Assembly: GCA_039881145.1 (NCBI GenBank)
Contig: JAYKKI010000006.1
Location: 6,766,501 to 6,830,500 of the forward strand
Direction: 5' to 3'
Origin: Druceiella hillmani
Lineage: Eukaryota; Arthropoda; Insecta; Lepidoptera; Hepialidae
Length of the DNA stretch: 64,000 bases
The notes beneath the pieces were generated by a model. It ran no database searches. It had not been told where the DNA came from and saw only the letters and a program-made list of their open reading frames with translations. Shown in pieces: positions 1-12,997 of this stretch (its first letter is position 1; every line of letters begins with the position of its first letter). Both the position numbers and the translations under genes were made by a program.

Positions 1-481
1 GTTATAAATACATACATGTTACTGATATCGATGTATTAATATTAATAAGTAAGAATATAATAAATCTCGTAATCGGGTATTCTGATTTAATGTATCTTGT
101 AAGCAGGGAATAAGAGGCATTTTTTTATTTTTGAAGTGAAACTTCTTGACGCTGTCTTCGGGATGGAGAGTATGCAGAGAAAAATAGAACGAGTCGAAAC
201 GGAAGTGACGTCACATTAGCGGGGGAGTATCGATGTGGCCACATATCCTATACTCTCTTAGGCTGCTTGTATAATCGTGTTGACACGGAAGGTGTGCATT
301 TGCACCGGTTGCGCCCTGACCGTGTTCTCTGTACAGTTTCCTCCTTCATTGCCAGTCACTCAGTGCATCAGTGAATGACAGGCCGCTATTGCTGCTTTTT
401 AATTAATTAATTATTAATATTGAAACAATAAGAGAAAGTTATCTTTGGTATTAATGTAATGTATATAGACTTAAGAATCTC

Positions 482-485
482 ATAT

Positions 486-550
<65 letters not shown>

Positions 551-553
551 TTT
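482..553. repeat. (TA)n microsatellite followed by a T tract
   Basis: About 50 bp of TA dinucleotides with one interruption run into about 20 T residues. The tract is absent at the matching position of the second P copy, so it expanded or inserted after the duplication. Confidence 0.95.
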
Positions 554-1384
554 GTCAATAAAATGGCCGCATCTATTACTGATACCATTGCTTCTCTAAC
601 TGCGTGGCAGTTTATTTTTGCTTTTTCAAGAAAATTTACATACTTTCCATTAACCATTCAAATGATCTGAATTTAAGGCAGTTATTTATGTGTATGGAAC
701 ACTTGTTCTATATCTTTAATTTATTTTGTTAAGTATCAATTTTGGAAAAATTAAATAGAGTCATAAATTTCTTTGTAAATTTTAATATTTTTTTTTAAAT
801 AAATACAGACATTGCAGATTTTTCAAACATTTTTTGTAGATCTCATTGAGGTACACAATTTGCTATTATATTATTTTGTTATGTGTACTTAATATTGGCG
901 CAACGTAAACTGGAAACTGTCAATTTGGTCACTTTTACTGGGTTTGATTTACATTTACGGAATCCAAACTTAAAAAAAATAGAGCTTATACCGATCTGGT
1001 GTAACATAGCTTTCTGAAAATGAATGCATTTTTAAAATAGGTTTTATTGTTTTGAGTTTACTTGTTACATGCTAACAAACAAAAAACAAAATAATCTTCC
1101 ATATTTATGTTATTTATATGAATTACTTGCGTATCTCCTTTTCTCTATTCAGATTAACAATGCGAGTACAGAAAAACACACTTATGAACACGCAGAAATG
1201 CACAGAAAGATTTTCATTCAGAGACGTATATAATTATAAAACATATCTGTAGTGGAGCTATTGGGGTGACGGTAAACATTTTTGAACTAATTGGAAAAAT
1301 AGTGAGAAAATCCAGAAAAAAGGTCAGTTTATTTTTGTTTATCCCACTTTGGACAAAGGGTTATGTCAATATTTACAAAATAAT

Positions 1385-1625
1385 AACTTTACACGTTGGT
1401 CAAGCGTTATGTACATAATGGAATCTTTAATTTATTACGTATTCTGTTTGCATTCATCCCTCCGTTACGACAATGTTGCTGACCGGACACAGTGCCATCA
1501 ATAACCAGGCGTGAATAATGGAACGGAAATTGTGCTCGAACGTTGCGTTTATTTTACAACTAGCCGTTTCCTGTCGTAGCTGATGATATGCAGGCAGAAT
1601 CAATTGAGGAGTATTCCTATCTAAA
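1385..1625 (+). other. E0, conserved core of the P segment, copy 1
   Basis: This is the best-preserved part of P. Strings such as aatgttgctgaccgga, aataaccaggcgtgaataatg and caggcagaatcaatt match 25060-25305 almost exactly, although the surrounding bases have diverged. The two copies do not share a reading frame: this copy has a TAG where the other stays open, and there are single-base indels. A conserved regulatory element or a non-coding RNA exon are the simplest readings. Function is unknown. Confidence 0.6.
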
Positions 1626-3029
1626 CTTTTATTTTATTTTCTTCACATTTCAATTGATTTTTGCTATTTTGTAAAAAATGTTTCTTTTGCTGAAATATTC
1701 GAGCGATTGATTATATCGATAAGTGAATGTGTTAGGTAATAATGGGACGTAAAAGGAAATGAAATCTAGGATGTTCCTGTTGAAAAAGGAAATGGATTTG
1801 GCTATTACTAACTCACAAAAGTTGGTAGAGAAAATAATATTCGTAAACATTTATAGCAAACGTGTCATATTTCCATAGCTTTTGTACATATTACTAGAGA
1901 TTGTTTAAGTGAAGTTTTAAAATTAACCCAAAAGACTTATTTTATCTGTTTTGCCTAAATTTAAAACTTTTGAAGGACTATTAGTCAACATAATATTCTT
2001 ATATTGCACTTTAGGGGAAATGGGGAATTTGGAAAGAATATGGGGAATTATCATTAGAATCTTTAAAAAAATACGCACTCATAAAGATATCGACAACTAT
2101 TAAAAAGGTTCAGATCTCGTACAAGCAATAAGAACAGGTTCGTTAGCACGGGTATTTGCAGAAAGCTTCTCAGCAAGCTATAAATTAAATATATGATGAG
2201 ACTGCCTTCATTATATGATAAGTTAGAAATCCAACTCCGTACTTCAGAATATCTTTGGATCCCAAGTGACAAATAAGCAGCAATATTGTTTCCAATTTTA
2301 TACAGTTCAGCGACATCGTATCCAACTTTATACATATCATATTTGTTTGTATCAGCAATATGGCATCCAAGTTTATATAGGATTCATTTTTACAATTTGG
2401 TTAGGTCGGCTTTGATAATTACTTCGGGGTCTTTATATTGTACTTCAAAAGTTTTCATACGTGTGAAATATAGTATTTGTTCACCAAATACGTTTTTGGT
2501 AACGAGTTCATAATTTTTCGAAGAAAAAGTTGTCTATATTTCCGTTCTTTTCTAAACCCATTATCAGTTAGCATTCTTCATTTCATTCGTAACTAAACAA
2601 ATTGCGGAGTAATCTAGACAAATTCATTTAGGTTTATCATATTTTCAAGATATATTCATGATTTTTGACACGATAAAATATATATTCATTCTTTTATCCA
2701 ACAAGTTTTTCGTTGTTTCTACCTTTTGAGAGTAAAGAGTGAAATTTATAACATTCATGGTAAAAGTAACAGTAACAGACCATTCGCCTATTTAAATTTA
2801 ATGCATAGTTTCTGCTCATTTTCTATTTCTCTTATGCATTTTTTTAACAAAAGTTAATTTAATATGGCTACATATTTTAGTGTCTAGAAATTATCTTCAT
2901 ATTATTTTAGTGATTTAAAATAATATTAGCCATGAAACTAGGGATAAGCGTATATCAGTATAATTTCTTTTAAGGGTAATAGTATGTGTTATATTTGTGT
3001 TATAGTATGAAGATGCTGACCTTAATTTA

Positions 3030-3215
3030 TAAAACGAGAAACATAAATAACGAAAGCTTTTACCGTCTCCATGTAGCTGGTTGTTACGATCGCAACTTTG
3101 TCAGTTAAGCAGACAGAAAATTGGTATCCTAAGTTAATACTTAGAAAGCTCTGTGTCAAATTGGTGGAAGAAGTAGTCGTAATGAGCTCCACGTATAGAC
3201 TTGTTGAATTATATT
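3030..3215 (+). other. E1 element, copy 1
   Basis: The element spans aaaacgagaaacataaataacg through cgtaatgagctccacgtatag. It is nearly identical to 12365-12545 and 27055-27245, while flanks have diverged much more. Weaker relatives lie at 22540-22645 on the same strand and at 45315-45515 and 57560-57775 on the opposite strand. The most widely shared core is taatacctagaaagctctct. No frame is open in all copies. About 110 bp downstream, at 3319-3375, ctctgtaagtatttttattgctt is also kept in three units and contains a GTAAGTAT splice-donor-like string. Confidence 0.7.
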
Positions 3216-3602
3216 TTCCTTGATATTGAGATATTCCGTAGTAAAAGTGACTGTCATTTGTGAAAGGAAAATAAATAATTTATTCAATATTACGTAAATC
3301 TTTTCCTAGAACAAAATTTGCCTGCTCTGTAAGTATTTTTATTGCTTTTCACTAAGACGCTCAACATCAGGCTATATGTTGAGCAAGTTTTATTAGGTGA
3401 TATAACATTTTATTAGGAGAAATCTATAAATTAAAAAAGGAGAAAATAGAATATTTTGTATTTTTGGTTAAAGTTCACTGGGTAATGCAGTAGTTTGATT
3501 TGGATTTTGTGATGGGTCGATCGCAATTCTTTATTATTTTGACGAGAGTCCTCTATGTGGTTTTACAGTTTCATTTCTTCCATTTTAAAAACAGAACGTA
3601 TC

Positions 3603-3725
3603 TTTAAAGAAAAAAAAAGGGAAATCCTTTTAAGATCACCTACGCGTCCTGTCCGTTGATGAAAGCCGTTTTTCTCAGGAATTGCTTGATTTAGTATTTT
3701 GAAATTTAACATATCAATAAAGCAT
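3603..3725 (+). repeat. Diverged interspersed repeat fragment (ggaaaccttataggatcac type)
   Basis: The sequence agggaaatccttttaagatcac, then ctgtccgttgatgaaagccgtttttctcagg, resembles the interspersed repeat at 6564 and elsewhere. A diverged counterpart sits at 12770-12845 in unit 2, so the insertion predates the unit duplication. Confidence 0.5.
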
Positions 3726-4929
3726 ATCAACATGCATATATTTCAATAGCATATCACTTAATAATATTTGCACGGAAATTTTAGGATGTAAATTAAATAC
3801 TCAAAAAGAGTAAAAATTATCGAAAAATTAAAAGTATCATTTGAAAAGGTTTGTTATACGAGTCTCAAAAATATATTTTTTAATAATTTTAGGTAATATT
3901 TCTTTAGAGTATACTTGTACTTTATACTACGTATATATTATGCAATACTATCTAATATAATTATACTAGGTAATACTACATATTAGGAAGTCTATATTAT
4001 TGGTGACTTACGATAAATATAATGATTTCATTACAAATGAGGCACGGAATCTTCGCAATGTGCAAGCCACTCTCGCAGGTCGTTGTTTTTTTTATTAAAC
4101 GCTTATGCAATACGACTATTTCATCTACAGATATAATTCAAGAGCAGATGTATAAAAGTTAGAATAAAAGATACATTTTTTGTAATTGTCGTTACCATTG
4201 CGAAAACAACTACTCGAAAACGGATTTTAATAGAATTTATATTATTATATATACTAGGATTTCAGAAATAAAGCCTGGTATGTATCACTGTAACATTACG
4301 CTGGATAAATATATACAGACAAGTATAAATATTTTATATTACTATGATAATGCAAAATTGTTTTCTGTTCGTATGTTTGTTTGTACGAATATCATGTGAA
4401 AATAACTAAATAGATTTTGATAAAATTTTCAGTATCATATATTGCAAAAAATTTTGAAATAATAAACAATTATTGTCTTAATAAGATGTAAATATATACT
4501 ACACGTGCAAAATATAATCGCTGTAAATTAATAAGTTAATCGCTGTATTATCAGGTTGAAGAAGTAAACTCTAATACAATTCCGACTGAAATCAGTAGAT
4601 GGCGTTAGTTGTAAATTAGCTCCCTCTATGGAAATCAGTTCTTTTTTATTTAATCACTCGGTAAGTGTGAACATTTAATCTAACGTTTGCGTACTTACTT
4701 AGGGTAAAGTGGGCATTTATTTTACCGTTCGCCTCTTTCCTTATGCTAACATTTATTAATGCGAATAAAAGATAGCGAAACGTTATTATGCTCAAAAGTC
4801 GATGATCAGGTGTGAGTTTTGGTATAATTTAATTTCGTTACGGCCAAATTAATCTTTCTCTGTCGAAATTTTAAATTATACTTTACTCTCTACTTTTGTG
4901 TAAAATAGGTTAAATACGCGTAGAAAACA

Positions 4930-5135
4930 AAAAGTGTGTCAAATGGAAATTCACTCAGTGCGCTGAGTTAGACGTAACAAACAGCCGGCGTGCCGCCGAT
5001 TCAACGGGGCAATAAAACAAGTACAAACCACGCTTACTTGGCCGTCTGCCAGTCCCTCTAGTCGCTTCACTTTTATCTAGCTTTTTATAACACCGATGCA
5101 TGTTTGGTTTAGCGTAGGTGTAATTGATATTAATA
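4930..5135 (-). other. E4 element, copy 1; promoter-like when read on the minus strand
   Basis: The stretch from cagtgcgctgagttagacgtaac to gtttagcgtaggtgtaattg matches 14565-14760 closely and is GC-richer than its surroundings. On the minus strand both copies read ttataaaaagctagataaaagtgaa, a TATA-box-like string. About 45 bases further comes ggcagacggccaa followed by GTAAGCG, a good splice donor. That order would suit a short first exon, but no transcript evidence is available and no coding frame is shared. The element was not found in the shortened third unit. Confidence 0.5.
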
Positions 5136-5708
5136 TTTTTATTATGTTATTAGCAGCAATAATAACGTATTAGTAGCAATAATAATGCAGCGTCGTATAT
5201 TACTGCACGGGTCTATTGCTTCGCCGTATTTTTTTTATATCTGTATATTTTTATTCATCTTTCATTTAAGCATTTGGACCACTTTGCTGACTTTTTAATA
5301 CGTCTAATCCACATTTATAAAATATACATATATACCTTAAGCGACAAAGACTATTTTTTTTAAATATTTATCTATTTATAATTTGAAGTCTATGTGCACA
5401 CCCAGTTTCGAGCTCCTGTTTGTAGTATTATTTATTTATATCTGCGTTGTAAATGGTCCCCAGACATCATATTCGAGATCATCGTGAAATTTCATTTATA
5501 TTTTGAAATACAAGTGCAGTATTCATGCGTCTATTTTACATATTTATCTGCTATACAAATAATTCAACTAGTTTAATTACCGTTTATTAAAAATACCATA
5601 AATATTTGAACTACTAGAAAACAATTTAATTTTTTCACCTTTTGCAATTCAATATGATAATTTTAAGTTCGATGAAAATCATTAAATTATTTATAGCAAA
5701 TAAAAGGG

Positions 5709-6005
5709 TAAAATGTTAAAGTTTTGCCAATAGTTTTTCTTTAACCCTCAGATGATTTTGCGAATCTAAGTTACTTTTCGATATTTATTTTTGGCGGTAA
5801 GGTAATAAAACAAAAACATATCTCTCCAAAATTAACATTATTTTATTGCATAAGTAGTTTTGGTCTAACACACACTATAATCAATTATTTAAACTTCCAA
5901 GGCACTAGGTTAAATTGTTTAGATTACTGTGGGTCACATAAACGAATATACGAGGATATAATTTCTTTTGTTTTTATCTAAATTCGCAAGGAATAAATCT
6001 TCATA
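5709..6005. repeat. Arm plus spacer segment whose unit 2 counterpart is inverted
   Basis: The arm (5709-5825, ttaaccctcag...ggtaataaaacaaaaac) is followed by a spacer containing tttggtctaacacacact and ggaataaatct. In unit 2 the same arm appears, but the spacer and a second arm follow in reverse orientation (15321-15734). Unit 1 shows the simple arrangement and is probably the ancestral one. Confidence 0.75.
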
Positions 6006-6563
6006 GGTTAATTGAAGTTCATTATCCACCACAATTTGCTTCGATGGAATAGTTTGATTTCTATACAATTTCACATACTCTACATTAAGTTTGTTTTATT
6101 GTTACGCAGTATACTTCATAAATAATTATTTGTAATTAATATATTAATAGCACTTTATAAGAATTAAGCGTAAATATTTTGTAAATTTAAAATAAATCTC
6201 AGAACCTGCTTAAAATGCATGGGCGGTTTAAATAAAAACTAGTTTATCTCCACCTTCTCCTTTAGGCCGTAGCGATGAAGCTCTAATTCACTATTAAACT
6301 TAAAGCAACAGAGTAGACAGTAGCTGGGCGAGGTAAGCTCTTCAAATAATAAAACTGAAAGCTCGAGTGTGTGGGCCCGAGATTGTTTGGCAATAAGCTA
6401 GCTGCTGTACCACCCGCATCAAAGTCGGATTCGGTTTGATGGAAGAGCTTGCGTGCGAGTGAGAAATATTATATTTCTCTAAAGTTGCCTTGAAATTCAT
6501 TGTTGCAGCTGTGATTAAAGGCAACTTTTGAATTTTTATAAAACCAATAATTGTCATTTTTAT

Positions 6564-6680
6564 GGTTCCGTACCTCAAAAGGAAAAAAAGGAACCCTTAT
6601 AGGATCACTTCGTTGTCCGTCTGTTGGTCTATCAAGATCCTCTTTCTCAGGAGCGCATGGAGGTATTAAGTTGAAATTAA
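6564..6680 (+). repeat. Interspersed repeat, ggttccgtacctc...ggaacccttataggatcac
   Basis: The short block runs from the ggttccgt end through ttgtccgtctgt and tttctcaggagcgc. The same family is seen in both orientations at 21440, 38395, 38690, 40305, 54115 and 55365. From general knowledge such blocks are abundant in moth and butterfly genomes. I cannot assign a named family without a library search. Confidence 0.6.
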
Positions 6681-8029
6681 TACCAAATAATTAAGTCTTT
6701 GGTCCCTTAGAGCTGTAAAATCAGGCTTCTAAGTAAACGTAATGAAGAAGAATCCTAAAAATACGTTTATTTATGCGCATATTTTGACACTCGCAAATAA
6801 ATCCAAATCTATAGGATAAATCCAAATCCCGTTGACCTAGAAACATAAAAACTAGAAGTAAAGTCTTATAGCGCAAATAAAGTAAAAAGTCCGAGAATTT
6901 TAATTTGCAGTTGCATTATGAAAAAATACTTTTTTTAAAATGCATCGGTGATAGATACAGGAAGCAATATATTTTCGTTCTAAAGAAATAAAATTTATAA
7001 ATAGTTTAATAGGAATATTATGTACAATTAAATATTTATAAGTCCCTAAGTATGTGCTGAACTCTCGTAGTGCGAGTTCCACTTGTGCTTGACAGGTTTT
7101 TTTGTATACAATTTCACCATTCGTGAATTAAAATACATATAAATTATTGAATACGTTATTATCATTTATGAATTTGAATAAAATCATTTCTTAACTATTT
7201 TTGAATACATTATTACCATTTGTGAATTTTGAATAAAATCGATAATAATCAATTTTGGAACACCTATTACCATTTAGGAATTTGAATAAAATCAACACTT
7301 CGTCCTGATATTTTTTCATATTTGTATAATGAATGCTTTATCAGTCTGTTATGTGTATGGAGCTTTTATCTATCTGCTTTCTGAAGTGACTATTACTTAG
7401 GAAAAAATGTGGGCGTCCTCCGCTTGATCTAATATAAACATTTTTACACGTGTCTGGTGCAAGTTTTCGATTGTAAAATTTATCTTAGTATACCGTTTTT
7501 ATTATTAGAAAATTAATGTGTTTTATTACAAGTTTCTTCAAAAGTTTTTCGCGAAGAGAAAAATTGTTTCTTTCGCACCTCATAAAATTAATAACTTTGA
7601 GAAGTTCTTGTAAATTTAAATTGACGTCTCTTTTTAACACATTTAAATTTTGAGCACTTTTTTCAAGTGCACATTAAGCTTGAAATGACGTGCTATATAT
7701 TTCACCGCCTCCTTTAATTTTTCAAGTGTGATTTGGAAAAAAGTTGTAAAAATCTTTATGTTAAGATTCAATCGGATTTTTCATGTTAAATTATTTCAGG
7801 TAAACAATTTTAAGAGATACAATCAACTACATAAGGCTACTTTATGCATCTTCGGACATGCACTTGGTTGATACTTTTGTCTAAATTTGTTGAATATATT
7901 TTGAAGAGTAAGACATGAGAAGTTTTGTAGTTCTAAAATATATGCAGACTTCACTTTTTCCACCCTAAATAGTGGGTATTTTAAAAGAAAATAATTTGGT
8001 TACTTTTCATACTAGACGAACAGAACATG

Positions 8030-8225
8030 ACAGTTCCGAGGGTCGGTGGAATTATGGCAGGGTTACATTATCTGAGACGGAGTGAACGGTCGAGTCATTA
8101 AAAGTTAAAGTGATTCGGGGGCGGGCGGCGCTAAGCGTGTTTCCGCATATACACCGCGGTAAGAGAGAAAGTGAAACTGTTTTCCACTTTCATATTTATT
8201 TATTGGAAGTGAGTTCATATTAAAG
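8030..8225 (+). other. E2 element, copy 1
   Basis: This GC-rich patch in AT-rich DNA runs ggcagggttacattatctgag, gtcattaaaagttaaag, ggcgggcggcg, then a 25-bp inverted repeat gaaagtg...cactttc at 8167-8191. Unit 2 has it at 16470-16690. Diverged relatives lie on the opposite strand at 46960-47120 and 61800-62010, and the inverted-repeat core alone recurs at 15773-15797. GTAAGAG just before the inverted repeat is splice-donor-like and is kept in unit 2. Frames are not conserved between copies. Confidence 0.65.
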
Positions 8226-9663
8226 ATTTCGCCATGCTTTAGCTTCAATTCTGACTTCGATTTGCAGAACAAGTTTTTAAAAGCTGTGTTTTTCGTGTTA
8301 TATATTTCAATAAACAAAATGTCTTTAGTGATATAAATAAATTCCAACGAAGAAAATAAATAGTAAAAGTTAAATGAGGTTGCCTTTTTAATCTTAATAT
8401 TTTGCATCTTTCTTATGCATTCGTTTAAGATAACTTTCTTATCAAATAAAATATTTATACATTCCATACAATGCCCGTTACATTCCCCTACAAATATGAA
8501 AGATTTCATAAAAAAATATTGTTACGCAAATTTGTAACACCCTTTCAATTAACGTTAAAACTTGAAGATTTATTACATAACCATATTTCTAATAATGTTT
8601 ATTTACCTGATTAAAATAAATTGAAATTAAATTACGAAAATGGAAAACTTTTTTATAAACGAACAGTAAATTTTATGTTTCGTGTGGGAAATTTTTGCAA
8701 TGGGAAAACTAGTTTCGCCAATACAAATCTAAGTTAGTGAAGGAAGATTTGAAAAATAGCTTATTCCAAATGCTTTTCAAGTCAAAAATACTTTTGTCCA
8801 AACTTGAAAAAATAGAACTCGATAAAATCATTTAAAGTGATAGTCTTGATATCTATTGAATCTTTTTCTTTCCACGAAGAGTATATTTGTGAATTCACTT
8901 ATGTATATTTAATACCTATGTAAATCAACAAATTTTCTCATCTACTTGGCCATAAAAAGATCCTAAAAGATTAAATGTAATAACATTTTTCTATAGATGT
9001 CCACTTTTATTTATTCGCTTTCATAACATCGCAGACACATTGAAGTTATTGCCGAAACGGGAGGATATCCTGTACCTGGATGGGTTCTTATTTACATATT
9101 GTATTCTTTATTAAAAAAATATGCAATAAGTGACATTAATTTGTTATAATAAATATACCGTGTTAAGCTAAATATTATATTGAAAATCTTGAACCGGACA
9201 TGTGTAAATGTGTTTATACTAAAACACCAATAAGCGTAGGAAAGCGAGGTATTACGTACGATTTTTATCGTAAGTAATAATAACTTTAGAAAGCTAATAA
9301 AAGCTCCATTCAAAGTTAAAAATGAATGTCTCATGAAAAAGAAGTTTTCACAATTACCAGTAGGTAGTTTAGAAACTTTTTTTTATTTGTGCTTAAAATG
9401 TTAGAAAATCCGCTGTCGAGGAATGAGTAGGTGAGCAAAACACTTGTGAAATCGATCAGCTTTGTAAGGTAATATATTTTATTAGTGTGTTTTTTATTGG
9501 CAATGTAATAGAAATAAAGATGGTAATTTAGCAAAAACGTAGCATCTGTTATGCTACTGGAAAAAAATAGTCACAAAAATATTAAGAATTCTTTTCATAT
9601 TCTGTGAAAATGGAGGACAAATTAGAAAAGAAAATATTCTACGGTTGGTAAAAAAAACTTTGT

Positions 9664-9730
9664 GATATGGAAAAATACTATATATAATTTATATCATCCG
9701 AATACTATATATAATTTATATCATCCGAAA
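9664..9730. repeat. 30-bp tandem duplication
   Basis: The string aatactatatataatttat followed by atcatccg occurs twice in a row. Unit 2 has no second copy, so this is a recent slip. Confidence 0.85.
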
Positions 9731-10484
9731 ATTTTTCATTTTGAACTTAGTTGTAAGTGGCTCAGATGGCGCTAATCATTGATCTCGTATCTAAGCGTAA
9801 CGGAGAAAAAAATTAAAATAGAGTTTTTTTTTCTTAAATTAAAAGAAAGAATAGAAATATTCATTTTTTTAGGCTCACTAAAACTGAAATTAAATTTTCA
9901 CATAAATTGCTTTGTTGTGGTTTAGTGAACAATACTGTTCTTTTAGCAGACGTTAAAAATCCTTAAAATTTAAAAAAGTATGAGATCTAGGATGATCACA
10001 CAGTTTTCTGTTGGCTTCTAGTCAGGTATTACCAACCTTGTTTTCTTCTTGATATTTAGTTCAGTGTTTTTGGAAATGAGGGGGGAAGGAGTATGCTCTA
10101 TTTCCGTATATTTTTAGAATATATTAAATATATTCACCCTATATGACACGTAAAGTAACGCGTTTTTTAAAGGCAAATAATAAATATTTCAAAAAATAAA
10201 AAAACAACTTTTTAAGAAAAAATATTTAAACTAGCTTACTTATAAAATTATTCGAGATATTATTACTTCTATCGTCAAAATTATAGGCTGGCGCCTTAGT
10301 CGGTTATAAAGCAGACACCTACGGTTTGTATGAATAGCGGTATTTTAAGTTATTATTCAGAGTCAATTGTTAAGTAGCACGTAACCAAGAATGAGTAAGA
10401 AAAAAAAATATCCACAAATTAAGACTCAAAAGGTCTGAGCTAGAAAGGTGTCATATGTGGTGAGGGCATGTGGATAGTGGTCCT

Positions 10485-11640
10485 CACGTATATAGTCAAT
10501 TTGCTCAAGAATTTAAGCAAGACACGACTTTGTTTAATGCATTGTGGTAGTTAAACAAATAAATCAATTAATTTGTTGTATTATTTTATGTGATTTTGTA
10601 TCCTAAAGTTATATTTGTAATAGGAAGAATAAATTGCCCCCTGTCATACAAATTAATTTGATTAAGGATTTAAGCATTACACAGTTTTCTTCAATGCATT
10701 GTGGTAGTTAAACAAATAAATCAATTAATTTGTTATATTATTTTATGTGATTTTGTGTACTAAAGTTATATTTGGAATAGGAAGAATAAATTGCCCCCTG
10801 TCATACAAATGAATTTGATTAAGGATTTAAGCATTACACAGTTTTCTTCAATGCATTGTGGTAGTTAAACAAATAAATCAATTAATTTGTTATTTTATGT
10901 GATTTTGTGTACTAAAGTTATATTTGGAATAGGCAGAATAAATTGCCCCCTGTCATACAAATTAATTTGATTAAGGATTTAAGCATTACACGGTTTCTTC
11001 AATGCATTGTGGTAGTAAAATAAATAAATCCATAAATTACTGATATTATTTTAAGTGATTTTGTGTTCTAAATTCATATTGGCAAGAATGAATTGGCCCC
11101 TGTCATACAAATTAATTTGATTATAGATTTAAGCATTACACGGTTTTCCTCAATACATCGTGGTACTTAAATAAATAAATCCATGAATTAGTGATATTAC
11201 TTTAAGTGATTTTGTGTCCTAAATTCATATTTTCATATTTGCAAGAATAAATTGGCCCTGTCATACAAATTAATTTGACTAAGGATTTAAGCATTACACG
11301 GTTTTCTTCAATGCATTGTGGTAGTTAAATAAATAAATCCATGAATTAGTGATATTATTTTAAGGGATTTTGTGTCCTAAATTCATATTTGAAAGAATAA
11401 ATTGGCCCCTATCATAGAGATTTAATTGATAAGAATTTTAGCAATACATGGCTTTCTTCAATGCATTGTGGTAGTTAAATAAATATATCAATAAATTGGT
11501 GGTACTATTTTATATGATTTTGTATCCCAAAGTTATAATTGGAGTAGCAAGAATAAATTGGCCAATGCCATACAGATTAATTTGACTAACAATTCAAAGA
11601 ATACATTGCATTGTTTAATGTTTTGTGACAGCTAAGTAAA
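10485..11640. repeat. 154-bp minisatellite, about 8 copies (unit 1)
   Basis: Each repeat contains aaggatttaagcattacac, tcaatgcattgtggtagtt, a tgattttgtgt-ctaaa segment and gaataaattgccccctgtc. Successive starts near 10502, 10662, 10816, 10968, 11119, 11277, 11428 and 11583 give periods of 150-160 bp. A homologous array of about 6 copies sits at the same place in unit 2 (18835-19690). The array therefore existed before the unit duplicated and then changed copy number independently. Confidence 0.85.
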
Positions 11641-11837
11641 TAAATTAAACTTTTATTTTTGTACATAGGGAAATAGGGGTGGTAAATTTACATAAATAAA
11701 TAACCAAGCCACCATAAAGCTCTGTACATATCTTTGTAATGGTAGAAAATGCACAAAATACCGTTCTTGTATATGAATAACTAGATATCATTGTACACGA
11801 ATATACTGTAACAAAAAACACCAGGGCGTACGTGAAC

Positions 11838-11945
11838 ACGGTTTAATTAAAAAGCTACACTGAGCTTAATTTGTCGTCGGTCGCGTCATATCAACAGGGC
11901 GGGAGCTTTTTGGGAACGTCAATTTATTAGTAACATGTTGATAGA
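11838..11945 (+). other. E3 element, copy 1 (right landmark of unit 1)
   Basis: The core runs gtttaattaaaaagctacac, gagcttaatttgtcgtcgg, tcgcgtcat, then gggcgggagctttttgggaacg. Unit 2 (19888-19990) is nearly identical, unit 3 (29808-29895) is recognisable, and an opposite-strand relative lies at 42490-42600. No common reading frame is seen. Confidence 0.65.
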
Positions 11946-12364
11946 TGTTTTTTTAAATTTTTTTCATTTGGTATGTTAGCTTTTGGTTAATAGAATATGA
12001 GGAAGTATAATATGGCTCTGCGGAAATTTTGAAGCAACCGTATCTAGTATTGCCCTTGTATCCGCTGAAATATGCGTGAAAAATCTCACTCAAATCTATT
12101 ATAATTGTTTATTATAATTTTAAAATTAAAATTCTCTTATTTCACAACGAATATTGGCTCATTTTATATGTCTCTTATGCATTTGTTTTTTTTAATAAAT
12201 GTTAATTTAATATGGCTAAAATACTTTAGTATCTACAAATCATCTTCATATTATTTTAGTGATTTAAAATAATATTAGACTAGGAATAAGCGTACATCAG
12301 CTTAACTTCTTTTAAGTGTAATAGTACGTACTCGTATGTTTCATAGCACAATGAAGCACTCCTT

Positions 12365-12545
12365 AATTTATAAAACGAGTAACATAAATAACGAAAGCTT
12401 TTACCGTCTCCGTGTAGCTGGTTGTTACGACCGCAACTTTGTCAGTTAAGCAGACAGAAAATTGTTATCTCAAGTTAATACCTAGAAAGCTCTCTGTCAA
12501 ATTGGTGAGTGAAGTACTCGTAATGAGCTTCACGTATAGACTTGT
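12365..12545 (+). other. E1 element, copy 2
   Basis: This copy is nearly identical to the E1 of units 1 and 3 across acgaaagcttttaccgtctc and caagttaatacctagaaagc. Copies 2 and 3 share caaattgGTGAGTgaag, a consensus splice-donor string. Copy 1 has lost it, which argues against a strictly required donor. Confidence 0.7.
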
Positions 12546-12901
12546 TGAATTATGTTATTGAGAAACTCTGTGGTAAAAATGACTCTCATTTGTGAAAGGA
12601 GAATAAATCACTTACTCAGTATTACGTAAATATTTTTCATGAATATAATTTGTCTGCTCTGTAAGTATTTTTATTGCTTCTCATTAAGGTACTCAACATC
12701 AAGCTATAGGTTGAGCAACTATTTTATTAGGAGAATTCAACCAATTAAAGAAGGAGAAAATGAATTATTTAAAAGAAAAAAATGAAACACTTATAATATC
12801 ACTCACATGTCCCTCTGTCCAATGATGAAAGCCGTTTTTCTTAAATTTTATGACGTAAATTAAATACTCGAAAAATAAAATTAAAATTCGTGATGCTAAC
12901 G

Positions 12902-12909
12902 ATATATAC

Positions 12910-12993
<84 letters not shown>
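12902..12993. repeat. (TA)n microsatellite
   Basis: About 90 bp of TA with CA and GT interruptions. The matching site of unit 1 (near 3925) holds only a short TA run, so this is a unit-specific expansion. Confidence 0.95.

Positions 12994-12997
<4 letters not shown>

Larger units (their letters stand above)
1..2780 (+). repeat. P segment, copy 1 of a large duplicated non-coding block
   Basis: Much of this stretch recurs in the same order and orientation at 23985-26300. Shared landmarks are the opening ttaatattaataagtaagaatataataaatctcgtaatcggg (in part), the ataatcgtgttgacacg motif near 270, the cctccttcattgccagt motif near 345, the E0 core at 1385-1625, and the block near 2100-2480. The second copy lacks about 0.9 kb found here at 500-1380 and carries its own insert at 24300-24890. 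Reading frames are not conserved between copies and indels are not multiples of three, so I read it as non-coding. Conservation is patchy rather than uniform. The window edge cuts the left end, so the true start is unknown. Confidence 0.75.
2800..12100 (+). repeat. Q segment, unit 1 (about 9.3 kb)
   Basis: This unit is repeated directly at 12150-20145 and, with a large internal loss, at 26790-30020. The left landmark is tctcttatgcatt followed by a T run and taatttaatatggct. The right landmark is E3 plus about 150 bp. Between them come E1, the ctctgtaagtatttttattgctt motif, E4, a 300-bp segment inverted in unit 2, E2 and a 154-bp tandem array. Unit 1 is longer than unit 2 mainly through extra DNA at 6000-7400. 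Apart from the entries listed separately I see no gene. Open frames of 60-130 codons occur but are not shared between units. Confidence 0.85.

Noticed and set aside
3060..3125. Possible miR-34-like sequence (tagctggttgt) in E1
   Set aside because: Only the 3' half resembles miR-34. The seed is absent and there is no fitting hairpin.
8105..8509. 134-codon minus-strand frame over E2 of unit 1, with a related 66-codon frame over unit 2 (16498-16698)
   Set aside because: Both share some residues only because the DNA of E2 is conserved. The unit 2 frame is interrupted and shifted, and there is no domain or proper start.
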